DNA of 64,000 nt from contig NZ_JAVLBN010000008.1 of NCBI RefSeq assembly GCF_031581065.1, forward strand, positions 1 to 64,000, given 5' to 3'. Source of the DNA: Salibacter sp031581065. GTDB lineage: Bacteria; Bacteroidota; Bacteroidia; Flavobacteriales_G; Salibacteraceae. A model generated the notes under the pieces. That model saw nothing but the letters and a program-made list of their open reading frames with translations. It searched no databases and was not told the DNA's origin. Of the stretch, positions 26,340 through 35,942 are shown in pieces; the stretch's first letter is position 1; each line of letters starts with the position of its first letter. A program made the translations under genes and the position numbers.

Positions 26340-27308
26340 ATGGCAGTACTAGCATTTGTAGATACACAAGAAGGAAAAATCTCAAAATCGTCATACGAAG
26401 TTGTTTCTTATGCTGCTAAAGTAGCTGATAAAGAAGGTGGCGAAGCTGTTGCCATAACTTACGGTGATGTGGACAATGGAGACCTTGAAGCACTCGGTAA
26501 ATACGGAGCTAAAAAGGTATTGGTCAACAAGTCTGTTACGAACATGTTACCAACTAAGCTCGCCAAATTAACAGCTGCAGCAGCTGAGCAGGAAGGTGCT
26601 GATATCATCGTATTCGCTCAGGATTTCACAGGTAAAAGTGTTGCACCGATCTTGAGTGCAAAACTCAAAGCCGGACTCGTTTCAGGTGCAGTAGATTACC
26701 CTGATACGTCTGATGGTTTTGTCGTGAAAAAGAACGTATTCTCAGGAAAAGCATTCGCTATGTACAAAGTGAATACTGAGAAAAAAGTTATTTCAATTCT
26801 CCCTAATTCAGTAGGAAAAGAAGAAGTTGGTGGAACAGCTCAGGTTGAGGAATTCAGCGCTGATCTCGGTGACTCAAGAATTACTGTAACTAATGTTGAA
26901 AAAGCTAACACAGATGGAGGCATTCCATTGACTGAGGCTGATCTCGTAGTTTCTGCTGGTCGCGGTCTTAAAGGTCCTGAAAACTGGGGAATGATCGAAG
27001 AATTTGCGAAAAACTTAGGAGCAGCTACAGCTTGTTCAAGACCAGTTTCTGATGTGGGCTGGAGACCTCACCACGAACACGTGGGACAAACAGGTATCGC
27101 GATTCGCCCTAATCTGTACATCGCAGTTGGTATTTCAGGAGCTATTCAGCACCTTGCCGGAGTTAACGGCAGTAAGGTGATCGTTGTCATTAACACTGAC
27201 CCTGAAGCTCCATTCTTCAAAGCAGCAGACTACGGTATCGTTGGTGATGCTTTTGAAGTTGTACCAAAGTTGAATAAGGCGATCGAAGCTTTTCAGGCTG
27301 AGAACTAA
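26340..27308 (+). CDS. etfA: Electron transfer flavoprotein subunit alpha
   Basis: 322 residues. The C-terminal FAD domain has SAGRGLKGPENWGM, TACSRPVSDVGW, HVGQTGIAIRPNLYIAVGISGAIQH-type blocks and INTDPEAPFFKAADYGIVGD. It forms the FAD-carrying half of ETF with the gene just upstream. There is no ETF:quinone oxidoreductase gene in the window. Confidence 0.95.
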   Translation: MAVLAFVDTQEGKISKSSYEVVSYAAKVADKEGGEAVAITYGDVDNGDLEALGKYGAKKVLVNKSVTNMLPTKLAKLTAAAAEQEGADIIVFAQDFTGKSVAPILSAKLKAGLVSGAVDYPDTSDGFVVKKNVFSGKAFAMYKVNTEKKVISILPNSVGKEEVGGTAQVEEFSADLGDSRITVTNVEKANTDGGIPLTEADLVVSAGRGLKGPENWGMIEEFAKNLGAATACSRPVSDVGWRPHHEHVGQTGIAIRPNLYIAVGISGAIQHLAGVNGSKVIVVINTDPEAPFFKAADYGIVGDAFEVVPKLNKAIEAFQAEN

Positions 27309-27350
27309 TCATATTCACTAAAGCACACGTGCCCGGATGGGCTTTGTTCT

Positions 27351-27947
27351 ATGGAGAAAAAAGTAGCACTTAACATTGTAGGATTATCTTACAGTCAAAC
27401 TCAAACGGGAGCCTACGCTCTCATCCTGGGTGATGACGTAGGAAAACGAAGGCTACCTATTATTATCGGCAACTTTGAAGCCCAGGCAATAGCCATTGAG
27501 CTGGAAAAAATGAAACCGAGCAGACCACTCACACATGACGTGTTTTTCACCGTGGCCGATCGGTTTGATGTAAAGTTGAAAGAAGTAATAATCTACAATC
27601 TCGTAGAAGGCGTTTTTTACGCAAAGCTCATTCTGGATAACGGTGTTAAAGAAGAAGAAATTGACGCGCGCAGTTCCGATGCAATCGCATTGGCTGTGCG
27701 CTTCAAATGCCCCATTTATGCCTACGAATTCATCATGTCGCAGGCAGGTATTTCAATTGAAGAGGAAGAAGCTGCAAGCCAAACTGATGTTACATCTGCC
27801 GGATCTGAACCAAAACAGCAAAAAGAAGGACTGAATGCGCTGTCGATTTCAGAACTCGAAACAAAACTCGATAAAGCAATTGAGGAAGAAGATTACGAGT
27901 TAGCCTCAAAATTGCGCGATGAAATTGACAGGAGACACTCAAATTAG
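27351..27947 (+). CDS. Bifunctional nuclease family protein with UVR motif
   Basis: 198 residues. Residues ~1-135 match the BFN (DUF151) domain (YALILGD, RLPIIIGNFEAQAIA, ARSSDAIALAVR). The C terminus carries a UvrB/C-like motif (LETKLDKAIEEEDYELASKL). Relatives are credited with DNase/RNase activity, and the domain pairing is common in Bacteroidota. The DNA substrate and role are not known from this sequence. It follows etfA by 42 bp. A one-mismatch copy of the dispersed word lies just past its stop (27954-27963). Confidence 0.87.
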   Translation: MEKKVALNIVGLSYSQTQTGAYALILGDDVGKRRLPIIIGNFEAQAIAIELEKMKPSRPLTHDVFFTVADRFDVKLKEVIIYNLVEGVFYAKLILDNGVKEEEIDARSSDAIALAVRFKCPIYAYEFIMSQAGISIEEEEAASQTDVTSAGSEPKQQKEGLNALSISELETKLDKAIEEEDYELASKLRDEIDRRHSN

Positions 27948-28035
27948 AACTTCAGTCAGATCCAAACCCATTACACTAAATCTCCTACGCTCCCATTCTC
28001 ATAAATTTACTTTCTTTGTGAGGTAATCGAGGCAA

Positions 28036-29337
28036 ATGATTTCCAGCATTACTTTCGTTTCTGTACTTAAAGGATTGATCGGAATCCTTTTTTTGCTTTT
28101 TATCGCTTACCTGTTGAGCGAAAAACGCAAAAACATCAACTGGTCACTGGTTATCAAAGGCCTTATTATCCAGTTTATATTTGCTATTGGTGTGCTTAAA
28201 GTACCGGCTGTTGCAGATGTATTTGAGTTTTTCAGCAGGGCTTTCGTCAAAGTGATTTCATTTACCTACTTCGGTACAGAGTTTTTATTCCGAAACTTTG
28301 AAACCGGTGAAATCGATCCGGCTCTGATGAACTTCGCTTTTAATGTGCTTCCTACAATCGTCTTTTTTTCGGCTCTGACCAGCCTTCTTTATTACCTCGG
28401 AATTTTACAAAAAATCGTTTACGGTTTTGCATGGGTGATGAAAAGGGCCATGAAACTGAGCGGAGCTGAAAGTTTAGCCGCAGCAGGAAATATGTTCATG
28501 GGACAGACTGAAGCACCACTTTTGGTGAAACCATACTTACTCAAAATGACGAAGTCTGAGATGATGGCGCTCATGACAGGTGGCATGGCAACTATTGCCG
28601 GTGGGGTGCTCGCTTCATACATCGGCTTCTTAGGTGGAAGTGATCCGGCTGAGAAAATTCTTTTTGCCAAACACTTACTGGCAGCTTCTATTATGAGTGC
28701 CCCGGCCGGACTCGTAGCTGCTAAAATGCTCGTCCCGGAAACCGAACCGATCGAGGACAATGTGAGCATGCAAAAACAAAACATGGGCGCTAATGTGCTT
28801 GAAGCTATTTCAAACGGCACTACAGATGGTATCAAACTCGCGGTAAATGTTGCCGGAATGTTGCTCGTGTTCACTGCTTTCATCTATTTTGGAAATTACA
28901 TCCTCGAACAAATTGGTGAAATTGGTGGGTTTAACGTCTGGATAGCTGAAAATACGAACTATGATAACTTTTCATTTCAGTTTGTAATCGGTTACTTGTT
29001 TGCGCCAATAGCATATGTGCTAGGTGTCCCATGGGATGATGTAGTCCTTGTTGGCCAATTACTGGGAGAAAAAACCATTCTCAACGAGTTTTACGCTTAT
29101 GTGACGCTTGGCAAAATGAAAGCTGCCGAGTTATTCACTCACGAAAAAAGTGTTGTCATGGCAACTTATATCCTTTGTGGGTTCTCGAATTTTGCTTCAA
29201 TCGGAATTCAAATTGGCGGAATCGGTTCCCTCGTACCAAATAGAAAAGGACTACTTTCAAACCTCGGAATCAAGGCACTCGTTGGCGGAACGCTCGCTTG
29301 CCTTTTCACAGCATCAATTGTTGGAATGCTAATTTAA
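28036..29337 (+). CDS. Concentrative nucleoside transporter (NupC/CNT family)
   Basis: 433 residues with about ten membrane segments. CNT signatures include GAESLAAAGNMFMGQTEAPL, GGMATIAGGVLASYI, SAPAGLVAAKML, and CGFSNFASIGIQIGGIG near the end. It imports nucleosides with H+ or Na+ symport across the inner membrane. It lies just upstream of thyA, but 58 bp of non-coding sequence separates them. A copy of GGCTCTGACC lies in it (28371-28380). Confidence 0.93.
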   Translation: MISSITFVSVLKGLIGILFLLFIAYLLSEKRKNINWSLVIKGLIIQFIFAIGVLKVPAVADVFEFFSRAFVKVISFTYFGTEFLFRNFETGEIDPALMNFAFNVLPTIVFFSALTSLLYYLGILQKIVYGFAWVMKRAMKLSGAESLAAAGNMFMGQTEAPLLVKPYLLKMTKSEMMALMTGGMATIAGGVLASYIGFLGGSDPAEKILFAKHLLAASIMSAPAGLVAAKMLVPETEPIEDNVSMQKQNMGANVLEAISNGTTDGIKLAVNVAGMLLVFTAFIYFGNYILEQIGEIGGFNVWIAENTNYDNFSFQFVIGYLFAPIAYVLGVPWDDVVLVGQLLGEKTILNEFYAYVTLGKMKAAELFTHEKSVVMATYILCGFSNFASIGIQIGGIGSLVPNRKGLLSNLGIKALVGGTLACLFTASIVGMLI

Positions 29338-29395
29338 TTTCCAATCGACAGTCAAAAAATGTTACTTTGTTCCATCATTTTTTCAGTTCATCATT

Positions 29396-30301
29396 ATGGA
29401 ACAGTATCATCAGTTGCTTGATTTTTTACTGGATAAAGGCCAGTACCGTGAAGACCGAACAGGCGTGGGAACATATTCGCATTTCGGATATCAAATGCGC
29501 TTTGATTTACAGGAAGGATTCCCGCTTTTAACAACTAAAAAAGTTCATCTGAAATCTATTATTCATGAATTGTTATGGTTCATTGCCGGTGATACTAACA
29601 TCCGGTATTTGGTCCAAAACGGAGTCAATATTTGGAATGAATGGCCTTTTCAAAAATGGCTTACTGATAATAATCTGGACAAAAAGCTCCCGAAATATTC
29701 TGATGAGTGGAAAAAAGCGAAGAAAGAGTTTGTAGAAAAGATCAAAACAGATGATCAATTTGCACAAAAATACGGTGAACTGGGACCTGTTTACGGTAAA
29801 CAATGGCGCGATTTCAACGGTACCGATCAATTAAAATGGGTCACTGAAGAAATCAAACGAAACCCAAACTCTCGCAGACTCATCGTGAGTGCGTGGAATG
29901 CTGCTGAAATTGAAGAGATGGCAAAAGCCGGACTTCCTCCCTGCCACACAATGTTCCAGTTTTATGTGCGTGAAGGAAAACTCAGTTGCCAGCTTTACCA
30001 AAGAAGTGCTGATACATTTTTAGGTGTTCCTTTCAACATTGCTTCTTATGCACTACTCACTCAAATGGTAGCCCAGGGAACAGGATTAAAGCCCGGTGAG
30101 TTTGTTCACACATTTGGCGATGTACATCTTTATTCAAATCATGTAGAACAGGCAAAAGAACTTTTGAGCAGAGAAATTAGACCGCTGCCCAAAATGAAGC
30201 TCAACCCTGAAGTGAAAAGCGTTTTCGATTTTAGCATTGACGATTTCAGTCTCGAAAACTACGATCCATGGCCGGCCATTAAAGCTCCAGTAGCAGTATG
30301 A
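29396..30301 (+). CDS. thyA: Thymidylate synthase ThyA
   Basis: 301 residues, longer than the 264 of E. coli because of an insertion at about residues 84-125, a placement seen in other long ThyA proteins such as that of Lactobacillus casei. Catalytic Cys183 is in PPCHTMFQFY; RTGVGTYS binds phosphate; DVHLYSNH is the nucleotide loop. It methylates dUMP with methylene-tetrahydrofolate, yielding the dihydrofolate recycled by folA two genes downstream. The stop overlaps the next start by 4 bp. Confidence 0.96.
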   Translation: MEQYHQLLDFLLDKGQYREDRTGVGTYSHFGYQMRFDLQEGFPLLTTKKVHLKSIIHELLWFIAGDTNIRYLVQNGVNIWNEWPFQKWLTDNNLDKKLPKYSDEWKKAKKEFVEKIKTDDQFAQKYGELGPVYGKQWRDFNGTDQLKWVTEEIKRNPNSRRLIVSAWNAAEIEEMAKAGLPPCHTMFQFYVREGKLSCQLYQRSADTFLGVPFNIASYALLTQMVAQGTGLKPGEFVHTFGDVHLYSNHVEQAKELLSREIRPLPKMKLNPEVKSVFDFSIDDFSLENYDPWPAIKAPVAV

Positions 30302-30957
30302 TGAATACTGTACTTGCAGGAAGCACAGGGGCTATTGGAAAACAGCTCGTAGAAAAGCTCGAAAGCAATGATGACTTCGGTCAGATCCACTGCCTCAACA
30401 GGCGTGATGTCGATTTTCAGAACCCAAAGACACAAAATCATGTTATCGACTTTGACCAACTCCCTAATATCGAGCTCAAAGTAAAAGCCGAGGTTGGTTT
30501 TTGTTCGCTGGGTACTACGATAAAGCAGGCCGGATCAAAAGAAGAATTCAGAAAAGTCGATTTCGATTATGCCCTGCACTTTGCCAAATGGGCAAAGTTG
30601 ATTGACGTGAAAAAGTTCGTACTCGTTTCAGCTTACGGATCTGACGAAAACTCACTGTTCTTTTATATGAAAGTAAAAGGGGAAATTGAAGAGGCTCTGA
30701 AAAAACTGGATTTTGAACAGCTCGTTATCATTCAACCCTCACTTCTTTACGGAGCTTCACGTCCTGATTCGCGTTTTGGCGAAAATTTGGGATACAAAGT
30801 GTTGAGTTTCCTGAAACCACTACTTGTTGGCCCGCTAAAAAAACAGCGTCCTGTTCACGTTGGGCAAGTTGCGGAGACGATGATTCATTCGGCTCTGACC
30901 GTGAAAGACAAACTGACTTATATTTCACCAATTGATATTCAAAAACATCATAAATAA
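30298..30957 (+). CDS. Atypical short-chain dehydrogenase (NAD(P)-binding, HTATIP2-like)
   Basis: 219 residues. An N-terminal nucleotide-binding loop, VLAGSTGAIGKQLV, is followed by FCSLGTT and LVSAYGSDENS, and later the YGASRPDSRFGE segment. These are features of the atypical SDR group that includes HTATIP2/TIP30 and YbjT. It is translationally coupled to thyA (4-bp overlap) and to folA (1-bp overlap), so all three are one operon. A role in folate metabolism is only suggested by position. Confidence 0.85.
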   Translation: MMNTVLAGSTGAIGKQLVEKLESNDDFGQIHCLNRRDVDFQNPKTQNHVIDFDQLPNIELKVKAEVGFCSLGTTIKQAGSKEEFRKVDFDYALHFAKWAKLIDVKKFVLVSAYGSDENSLFFYMKVKGEIEEALKKLDFEQLVIIQPSLLYGASRPDSRFGENLGYKVLSFLKPLLVGPLKKQRPVHVGQVAETMIHSALTVKDKLTYISPIDIQKHHK

Positions 30958-31484
30958 TGGCTTTTAAGCGTGTTTCATTAATCGTTGCTGTTGCAGAAAA
31001 CGGAGTGATTGGAAAAGACAATGATCTCATTTGGTATCTACCCCGCGATTTGAAATATTTTAAAGATACTACTGCCGGACACACAGTTATCATGGGTAGA
31101 AAAAACTGGGACTCGATTCCGCTGAAGTACAGACCATTAAAAGGCCGAGACAATGTCGTTATCACTCGTGACCAATCTTTCCAGGCTGATGGTGCAATTG
31201 TTGTTCACTCGTTAAATGAAGCTTTAGAAATTGCTAAAAAAGCCGGAGATGAGGAGCCATTTATCATTGGTGGTGGGCAAATTTACAAGATAGCGCTTGA
31301 GCAAAATCTCATAGACCGCATGCACATTACACGTGTTCATGAAGAGTTTGATGGCAACACGTTTTTCCCGCAATTTGACGAGAACAAATGGAAGCTCGTG
31401 AGCAAAGAAGATCACGCTCCTGATCATCGTCACGAATACAGTTTTAGCTTTTGTATTTGGGACAAAATCGATGATTCGCAATAA
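30957..31484 (+). CDS. folA: Dihydrofolate reductase
   Basis: 175 residues. Blocks: VAVAENGVIGKDNDLIWYLP (substrate/NADPH site), DLKYFKDTTAGHTVIMGRKNW, RDNVVITRD and IIGGGQIYKIAL. It reduces the dihydrofolate released by ThyA. Last gene of the thyA-SDR-folA operon. Confidence 0.95.
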   Translation: MAFKRVSLIVAVAENGVIGKDNDLIWYLPRDLKYFKDTTAGHTVIMGRKNWDSIPLKYRPLKGRDNVVITRDQSFQADGAIVVHSLNEALEIAKKAGDEEPFIIGGGQIYKIALEQNLIDRMHITRVHEEFDGNTFFPQFDENKWKLVSKEDHAPDHRHEYSFSFCIWDKIDDSQ

Positions 31485-31538
31485 AATCATTATTTTTAGC
31501 GACAATCGGTTAAGTTTGAACAATCAACCAGTTTCACT

Positions 31539-32411
31539 ATGAAAATTTTTAGATCAGGTAATTACCTTAAATTCACAGTCAGAACCACAACTATACTAGC
31601 CCTTGTGGCTGTTTTGATGCTCTCCGTTTCGTGTAATGACAGCCAACGCGAAAACGATGATACAACTGTAGCATCAACTGATATGGTAAGAGCCATGAAG
31701 CTTTACAACGAGGCTTTTTTGAGCATTCATGAAATACTGATCAACGACACGCTTTTGAGCACTGACGATACACTTTACCTCCCACGTGAAGAGGATACAT
31801 TAATGCTCACGCAAAATTCTACATTCGGTTATCCGAGAGAAATATTGATCAATTATGGAGAGGATCTCAAGATAACAGAACGCGACTACCCTAAAAAAGG
31901 CCGATTACGTGTTTGGCTTTACGCTCCTTACGATTCAACACTATCAATGAGAGTTTCATTTGACTTTCATCAAATTGGTAATTATGAACTACTGGGAGAA
32001 ATGGATATCAACACGGCTGATTCAACGAGTCAAACTGAAGGAATTTTGAGAGAACTTACTGATGCCAGAATTCTTCGACTTGGACAAGGTATCAAAACAC
32101 AAAAAATGTATTTCAACTTTTCTGATACGTTGAAATTCACTACCGGGAACTTCACTCCTTACTTAGCTGAAGACGATGGTTTCTCAGGATCGGGGAGTTA
32201 CGGAGGGATAAGTTTTAGAGGTCAGCAATTCAGCTCTCAGTTCAACGAAGACTGGATGATCACTTACACCTGCAAAAACCCAATGCAGGGAAAAGCCGCT
32301 CTCAATGCTCCCAACATCGCAACAAGAGAGATCAACTTTAGCCGCTCGTGTAGCAGCAGTTTTTCAGTAGCGTTTTACAACACTACTGAGACGGTTAAAT
32401 TTCCTTTGTAA
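31539..32411 (+). CDS. Predicted lipoprotein, unknown function
   Basis: 290 residues. Signal sequence with a lipobox (VLMLSVSC, Cys ~32) followed by a short Ser/Asp/Thr-rich linker. The mature domain is beta-rich with no family I recognise. It contains the repeated idea of DTLxxxDTLYLP near residue 70 and a SGSGSYGGISF stretch near 220. Probably outer-membrane anchored. It stands alone, 54 bp after folA, and converges on clpX across a terminator. Confidence 0.75.
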   Translation: MKIFRSGNYLKFTVRTTTILALVAVLMLSVSCNDSQRENDDTTVASTDMVRAMKLYNEAFLSIHEILINDTLLSTDDTLYLPREEDTLMLTQNSTFGYPREILINYGEDLKITERDYPKKGRLRVWLYAPYDSTLSMRVSFDFHQIGNYELLGEMDINTADSTSQTEGILRELTDARILRLGQGIKTQKMYFNFSDTLKFTTGNFTPYLAEDDGFSGSGSYGGISFRGQQFSSQFNEDWMITYTCKNPMQGKAALNAPNIATREINFSRSCSSSFSVAFYNTTETVKFPL

Positions 32412-32419
32412 TAAATAAA

Positions 32420-32456
32420 AAACCCTTCCGCAATCTCAACGATCAGGGAAGGGTTT
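32420..32456 (-). terminator. Terminator of clpX (possibly bidirectional)
   Basis: AAACCCTTCC (32420-32429) pairs perfectly with GGAAGGGTTT (32447-32456). The T6 run is on the minus strand, 3' of clpX; on the plus strand it follows the lipoprotein gene with a weaker T tract. Confidence 0.82.
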
Positions 32457-32481
32457 CAATTTCAATATTTTCAACTTATAA

Positions 32482-33741
32482 TTAAGCCACTTTCAGCTTG
32501 TTGATACCTGATTTTTCCAGGTTCTTTTTAGCGTAATCGATCGTAATATGAAGTTTTTGTTTTTCCTTTTTATCAGATTTATCTGAGTCATCAGCTTTTG
32601 ATGGAATATCGTACATTGCATCGAGCATAATCGCTTCACAAATCGAGCGCAATCCACGTGCTCCCAATTTGAATTCGATCGATTTCTCAACGATGTATTC
32701 CAGTACTTTTTTATCGAATGAAAGCTCTACATTTTCCATCTCAAACAATTTCTTGTACTGTTTAACAAGGCTGTTTTTCGGCTCGGTTAAAATACGCACA
32801 AGTGCTTCTTTATCGAGCGGATTGAGATAGCTCAATACTGGAAAACGCCCGATCAACTCAGGAATTAAACCAAAACTTTTCAAATCTGCAGGAGTTACAT
32901 ACTGCAACATATTTTCCTTGTCGATTTGTTTGGCAGCTCTGTTTCCGTAACCAATTGCCTGCGTATTCATTCTACGGCTGATAACTTTATCGATTCCGTC
33001 AAAAGCACCACCGCAAATGAACAGGATGTTTTTTGTCTCGAGTTGTACCAGTTTTTGCTCAGGATGCTTGCGACCACCTTGAGGCGGAACACCAATTGTA
33101 GATCCCTCAAGGAGCTTCAACAACGCTTGCTGAACACCTTCACCCGATACATCACGTGTGATTGATGGATTATCGCCCTTACGAGCAATCTTATCAATCT
33201 CATCGATGAATACAATTCCGCGTTGAGCAGCCTCAACATCGTAATCAGCAGCCTGCAACAGTCTTGATAAAATAGCTTCAACATCTTCACCTACATAACC
33301 TGCTTCGGTCAGAACCGTAGCATCAGCAATGCAGAAAGGCACGTTGAGAATTTTAGCGATTGTCTTGGCCAAAAGTGTTTTTCCTGTCCCGGTTTTCCCA
33401 ACCAATACAACATTTGACTTTTCAATCTCAACCTCATCCTCGTCAACTTTTTGTGTCAATCGTTTGAAGTGATTGTAAACGGCAACAGAGAGAACGCGTT
33501 TAGCATCTTCCTGTCCAATGATATACTTATCAAGGTGTGAATTGATATCAGCCGGCTTGAGGAGGTTCAGGTTCTGACCAAGAGACTGCTGAACCTTACT
33601 GCTCTCTTCTTCTTCTACAATCTTGATGGCCTGCTCAACACAATTATTACAAATGTGCCCTGTGAGGCCACCAATCATGATATCCACTTCACTTTTCTTA
33701 CGCCCGCAAAACGAGCACTTTATTTCTTCCTTCTCCTTCAT
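32482..33741 (-). CDS. clpX: ATP-dependent Clp protease ATP-binding subunit ClpX
   Basis: 419 residues from ATG 33741 (MKEKEEIKC), preferred over the longer frame from 33756. Zinc-binding domain CSFCGRKK...HICNNC, Walker A GKTGTGKT, Walker B FIDEIDKIARK, sensor and pore blocks (GYVGEDVE), and SIEFKLGARGLRSI at the end. It unfolds tagged proteins for ClpP. Gene order tig-clpP-clpX matches many bacteria. A copy each of GGTCAGAACC (33307) and GGTTCTGACC (33570) lie inside. Confidence 0.97.
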   Translation of the reverse strand: MKEKEEIKCSFCGRKKSEVDIMIGGLTGHICNNCVEQAIKIVEEEESSKVQQSLGQNLNLLKPADINSHLDKYIIGQEDAKRVLSVAVYNHFKRLTQKVDEDEVEIEKSNVVLVGKTGTGKTLLAKTIAKILNVPFCIADATVLTEAGYVGEDVEAILSRLLQAADYDVEAAQRGIVFIDEIDKIARKGDNPSITRDVSGEGVQQALLKLLEGSTIGVPPQGGRKHPEQKLVQLETKNILFICGGAFDGIDKVISRRMNTQAIGYGNRAAKQIDKENMLQYVTPADLKSFGLIPELIGRFPVLSYLNPLDKEALVRILTEPKNSLVKQYKKLFEMENVELSFDKKVLEYIVEKSIEFKLGARGLRSICEAIMLDAMYDIPSKADDSDKSDKKEKQKLHITIDYAKKNLEKSGINKLKVA

Positions 33742-33781
33742 ATTCGTCCTTCCCAAATAGCAAAGGTGCTACTTGCGATGA

Positions 33782-34459
33782 TTACTTTTTAGTTTTAATA
33801 TCTTTAGTGAGCACTTCGTCAATCATGCCGTAATCTTTGGCATCTGCAGCACTCATCCAGTAGTCGCGATCAGAGTCTTTCTTGATCGTATCGAATTTTT
33901 TACCCGTGTGGTTTGCAAGGATTGAGTAGAGTTCATCACGAACTTTTGTGGTTTCCTTGAGCGCAATTTCCATATCAGAAACCTGACCCTGAGTACCGCT
34001 CATCGGTTGGTGAATCATGATTCTTGAATGTGGAAGACTAGAACGCTTTTTGTCAGTTCCGGCTGCCAGGAGAACAGCTCCCATTGAAGCTGCAAGTCCA
34101 GTACAAATTGTCGCTACATCAGGCGCGATATATTGCATGGTGTCATAAATTCCTAGACCGGCATAAACTGATCCTCCCGGACTGTTGATGTAAAGGTAAA
34201 TGTCTTTTTCAGCATCAGCAGATTGCAGAAAAAGCAACTGCGCCTGAATTACATTCGCTATTTGATCATTGACCGGAGTTCCGAGAAAAATGATGCGATC
34301 CATCATTAATCTCGAAAATACATCCATTGCCTGAACGTTCATTTGACGCTCTTCAAGAATGTAAGGAGTCATTGATGCTTTAACATAATCGTGCACAGTG
34401 TTTGATCCTATTCCGCGATCTTTTACTGCGTATTTTTCAAATTCTTTATAGTCGCTCAT
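33782..34459 (-). CDS. clpP: ATP-dependent Clp protease proteolytic subunit ClpP
   Basis: 225 residues. Catalytic triad Ser in GLAASMGAVLLAAG, His in SRIMIHQP, and Asp in RDYWMSAADAKDYG; also FLGTPVND and INSPGGSVYAGL. It forms the tetradecameric barrel that works with ClpX encoded just downstream. There are 2 bp between the trigger factor stop and its start. Confidence 0.97.
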   Translation of the reverse strand: MSDYKEFEKYAVKDRGIGSNTVHDYVKASMTPYILEERQMNVQAMDVFSRLMMDRIIFLGTPVNDQIANVIQAQLLFLQSADAEKDIYLYINSPGGSVYAGLGIYDTMQYIAPDVATICTGLAASMGAVLLAAGTDKKRSSLPHSRIMIHQPMSGTQGQVSDMEIALKETTKVRDELYSILANHTGKKFDTIKKDSDRDYWMSAADAKDYGMIDEVLTKDIKTKK

Positions 34460-34461
34460 AA

Positions 34462-35862
34462 TTAACTAAACATGTTTGTGAGGTTACTTAAAATGCCTTT
34501 TTTAGCCGGTTTACCTGTGGCTAATTTAACAAATTCATCAAAGTCAACCTCTTTGTCCTTAATTTTAAAAGTGTCTTTGAACATTTCAAACAACTTTTGA
34601 GCATATAAGTTGTCATTAACCTGTCTTAATTGGTTTTCGTCCTGTAACACTTTCATGGCGCTTTGCATCACCATTTCTTCTTCTGGCTCAGGAATACCGT
34701 ATTGAGCCATTTGCTGTTTCACGAGGTCTTTAGTGAATTCGATCAATTCTTCTTCTTTTACCTCGATTTTGTGCTCTTCAGCTATCTTGTTACGAATTAA
34801 TTGCCATTTGAGTTGCTTTGCATAATCAGGGTATTCCTGTTCAATTTGCTCTTCAGAGATAGGCTTTTCATTCGCTTCTTTGATCCATTTTTTCAAGAAT
34901 GTATCAGGGAATTCCATTTCGTGACGATCGATCAATTCGTCATTGATGTTCTTTTGAAGAAGGTTATCAGCATCGCGCTCAAACATTTTTTCGAGCTCGC
35001 CTTTTACCTTTTCACGGAATTCATCTTCAGATTTCACTTCTCCTTCACCAAATACCTGGTCAAAAAGATCCTGATTCACTTCTGCTGAGTTCATGTGGTA
35101 CACTTTCTCAACAGTGAACTCAAATTCAGATTTGATTTGAGCTGCTTCGTGAGGTTCAACACCAAGCATTTGCGCCATGTCCTGTTCGCCTTTGCTCACT
35201 TTTGCAGGATCTACTTTGAAGGTGTCTCCTACCTTTTTACCAGTGAGTTGCTTTTTCAGCTTCTCATCATCGATGAATTCAAGCGTGATAGTACCCTGGT
35301 TCTCAATTCCGCCTTCTTTAACGTTTCCGTCTTCATCCAGCTCAACGAATTTACCGTGAAGCATATCTTCCTCAGCAGCTTTTTCAACTTCGCTCACTTT
35401 TCCGTAACGCTTTTGAAGATCAGCAATATATTTATCGATGAGTTTATCATCGATCTTCACTTTGTATTTCGTAAACTTATCTTTCTCACTCATCTTCAGT
35501 TTGAAATCCGGAGCCAGGCCAATTTCAAACTCAAAGTTGAGTTCTGGATATTTTACAGGATCAAACTCGATAGAGTCATCTTCTTTAGGAAGGGGATTAC
35601 CGAGAACTTTAAGTTCTTTTTCCTCGATGTACTTATTGAGTTTTTCACTGAGGATTTTGTTTACTTCCTCAGCCATAACTGCTTTACCATACATCTTTTT
35701 CACCATTCCCATTGGCACTTTCCCAGGTCTAAAACCGGGCATTTGGGCCTTTTTACGATAGTCCTTTAAAATTGACTCTACTTTATCGCGGTAATCGTCT
35801 TTAGCGAGTTTAATAGAGATTGTTCCATTCAGCTCATCCTGCAAATTGTGAGTAACTTCCAT
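34462..35862 (-). CDS. tig: Trigger factor (ribosome-associated chaperone)
   Basis: 466 residues from the ATG at 35862 (MEVTHNLQDE). The open frame runs 22 codons further upstream but crosses the putative -7 box. The N-terminal ribosome-binding domain has the PGFRPGKVPMGMVKKMYG signature; the middle FKBP-like region is degenerate as often in Bacteroidota; the C-terminal chaperone arm is helical and charged. It is first in the tig-clpP-clpX operon. Confidence 0.93.
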   Translation of the reverse strand: MEVTHNLQDELNGTISIKLAKDDYRDKVESILKDYRKKAQMPGFRPGKVPMGMVKKMYGKAVMAEEVNKILSEKLNKYIEEKELKVLGNPLPKEDDSIEFDPVKYPELNFEFEIGLAPDFKLKMSEKDKFTKYKVKIDDKLIDKYIADLQKRYGKVSEVEKAAEEDMLHGKFVELDEDGNVKEGGIENQGTITLEFIDDEKLKKQLTGKKVGDTFKVDPAKVSKGEQDMAQMLGVEPHEAAQIKSEFEFTVEKVYHMNSAEVNQDLFDQVFGEGEVKSEDEFREKVKGELEKMFERDADNLLQKNINDELIDRHEMEFPDTFLKKWIKEANEKPISEEQIEQEYPDYAKQLKWQLIRNKIAEEHKIEVKEEELIEFTKDLVKQQMAQYGIPEPEEEMVMQSAMKVLQDENQLRQVNDNLYAQKLFEMFKDTFKIKDKEVDFDEFVKLATGKPAKKGILSNLTNMFS

Positions 35863-35898
35863 TATATCAATTAATTTATCCTTCAAAATTTGAGTCGG

Positions 35899-35906
35899 CA
35901 AAAGTA
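35899..35906 (-). promoter_or_regulatory. Putative -7 promoter box of tig-clpP-clpX
   Basis: TACTTTTG on the minus strand matches TAnnTTTG exactly, 37 bp before the tig ATG. No clear -33 element at the normal distance. The palindromic element at 35943-36197 lies immediately upstream of this site. Confidence 0.42.
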
Positions 35907-35942
35907 ACGAATTTAAGCTAAAGGACATATCAAAGTCCTTTA

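Noticed and set aside
34801..35769. Long plus-strand frames opposite trigger factor
   Set aside because: These are mirror frames of a highly charged Lys/Glu-rich gene; the minus-strand protein is clearly trigger factor.
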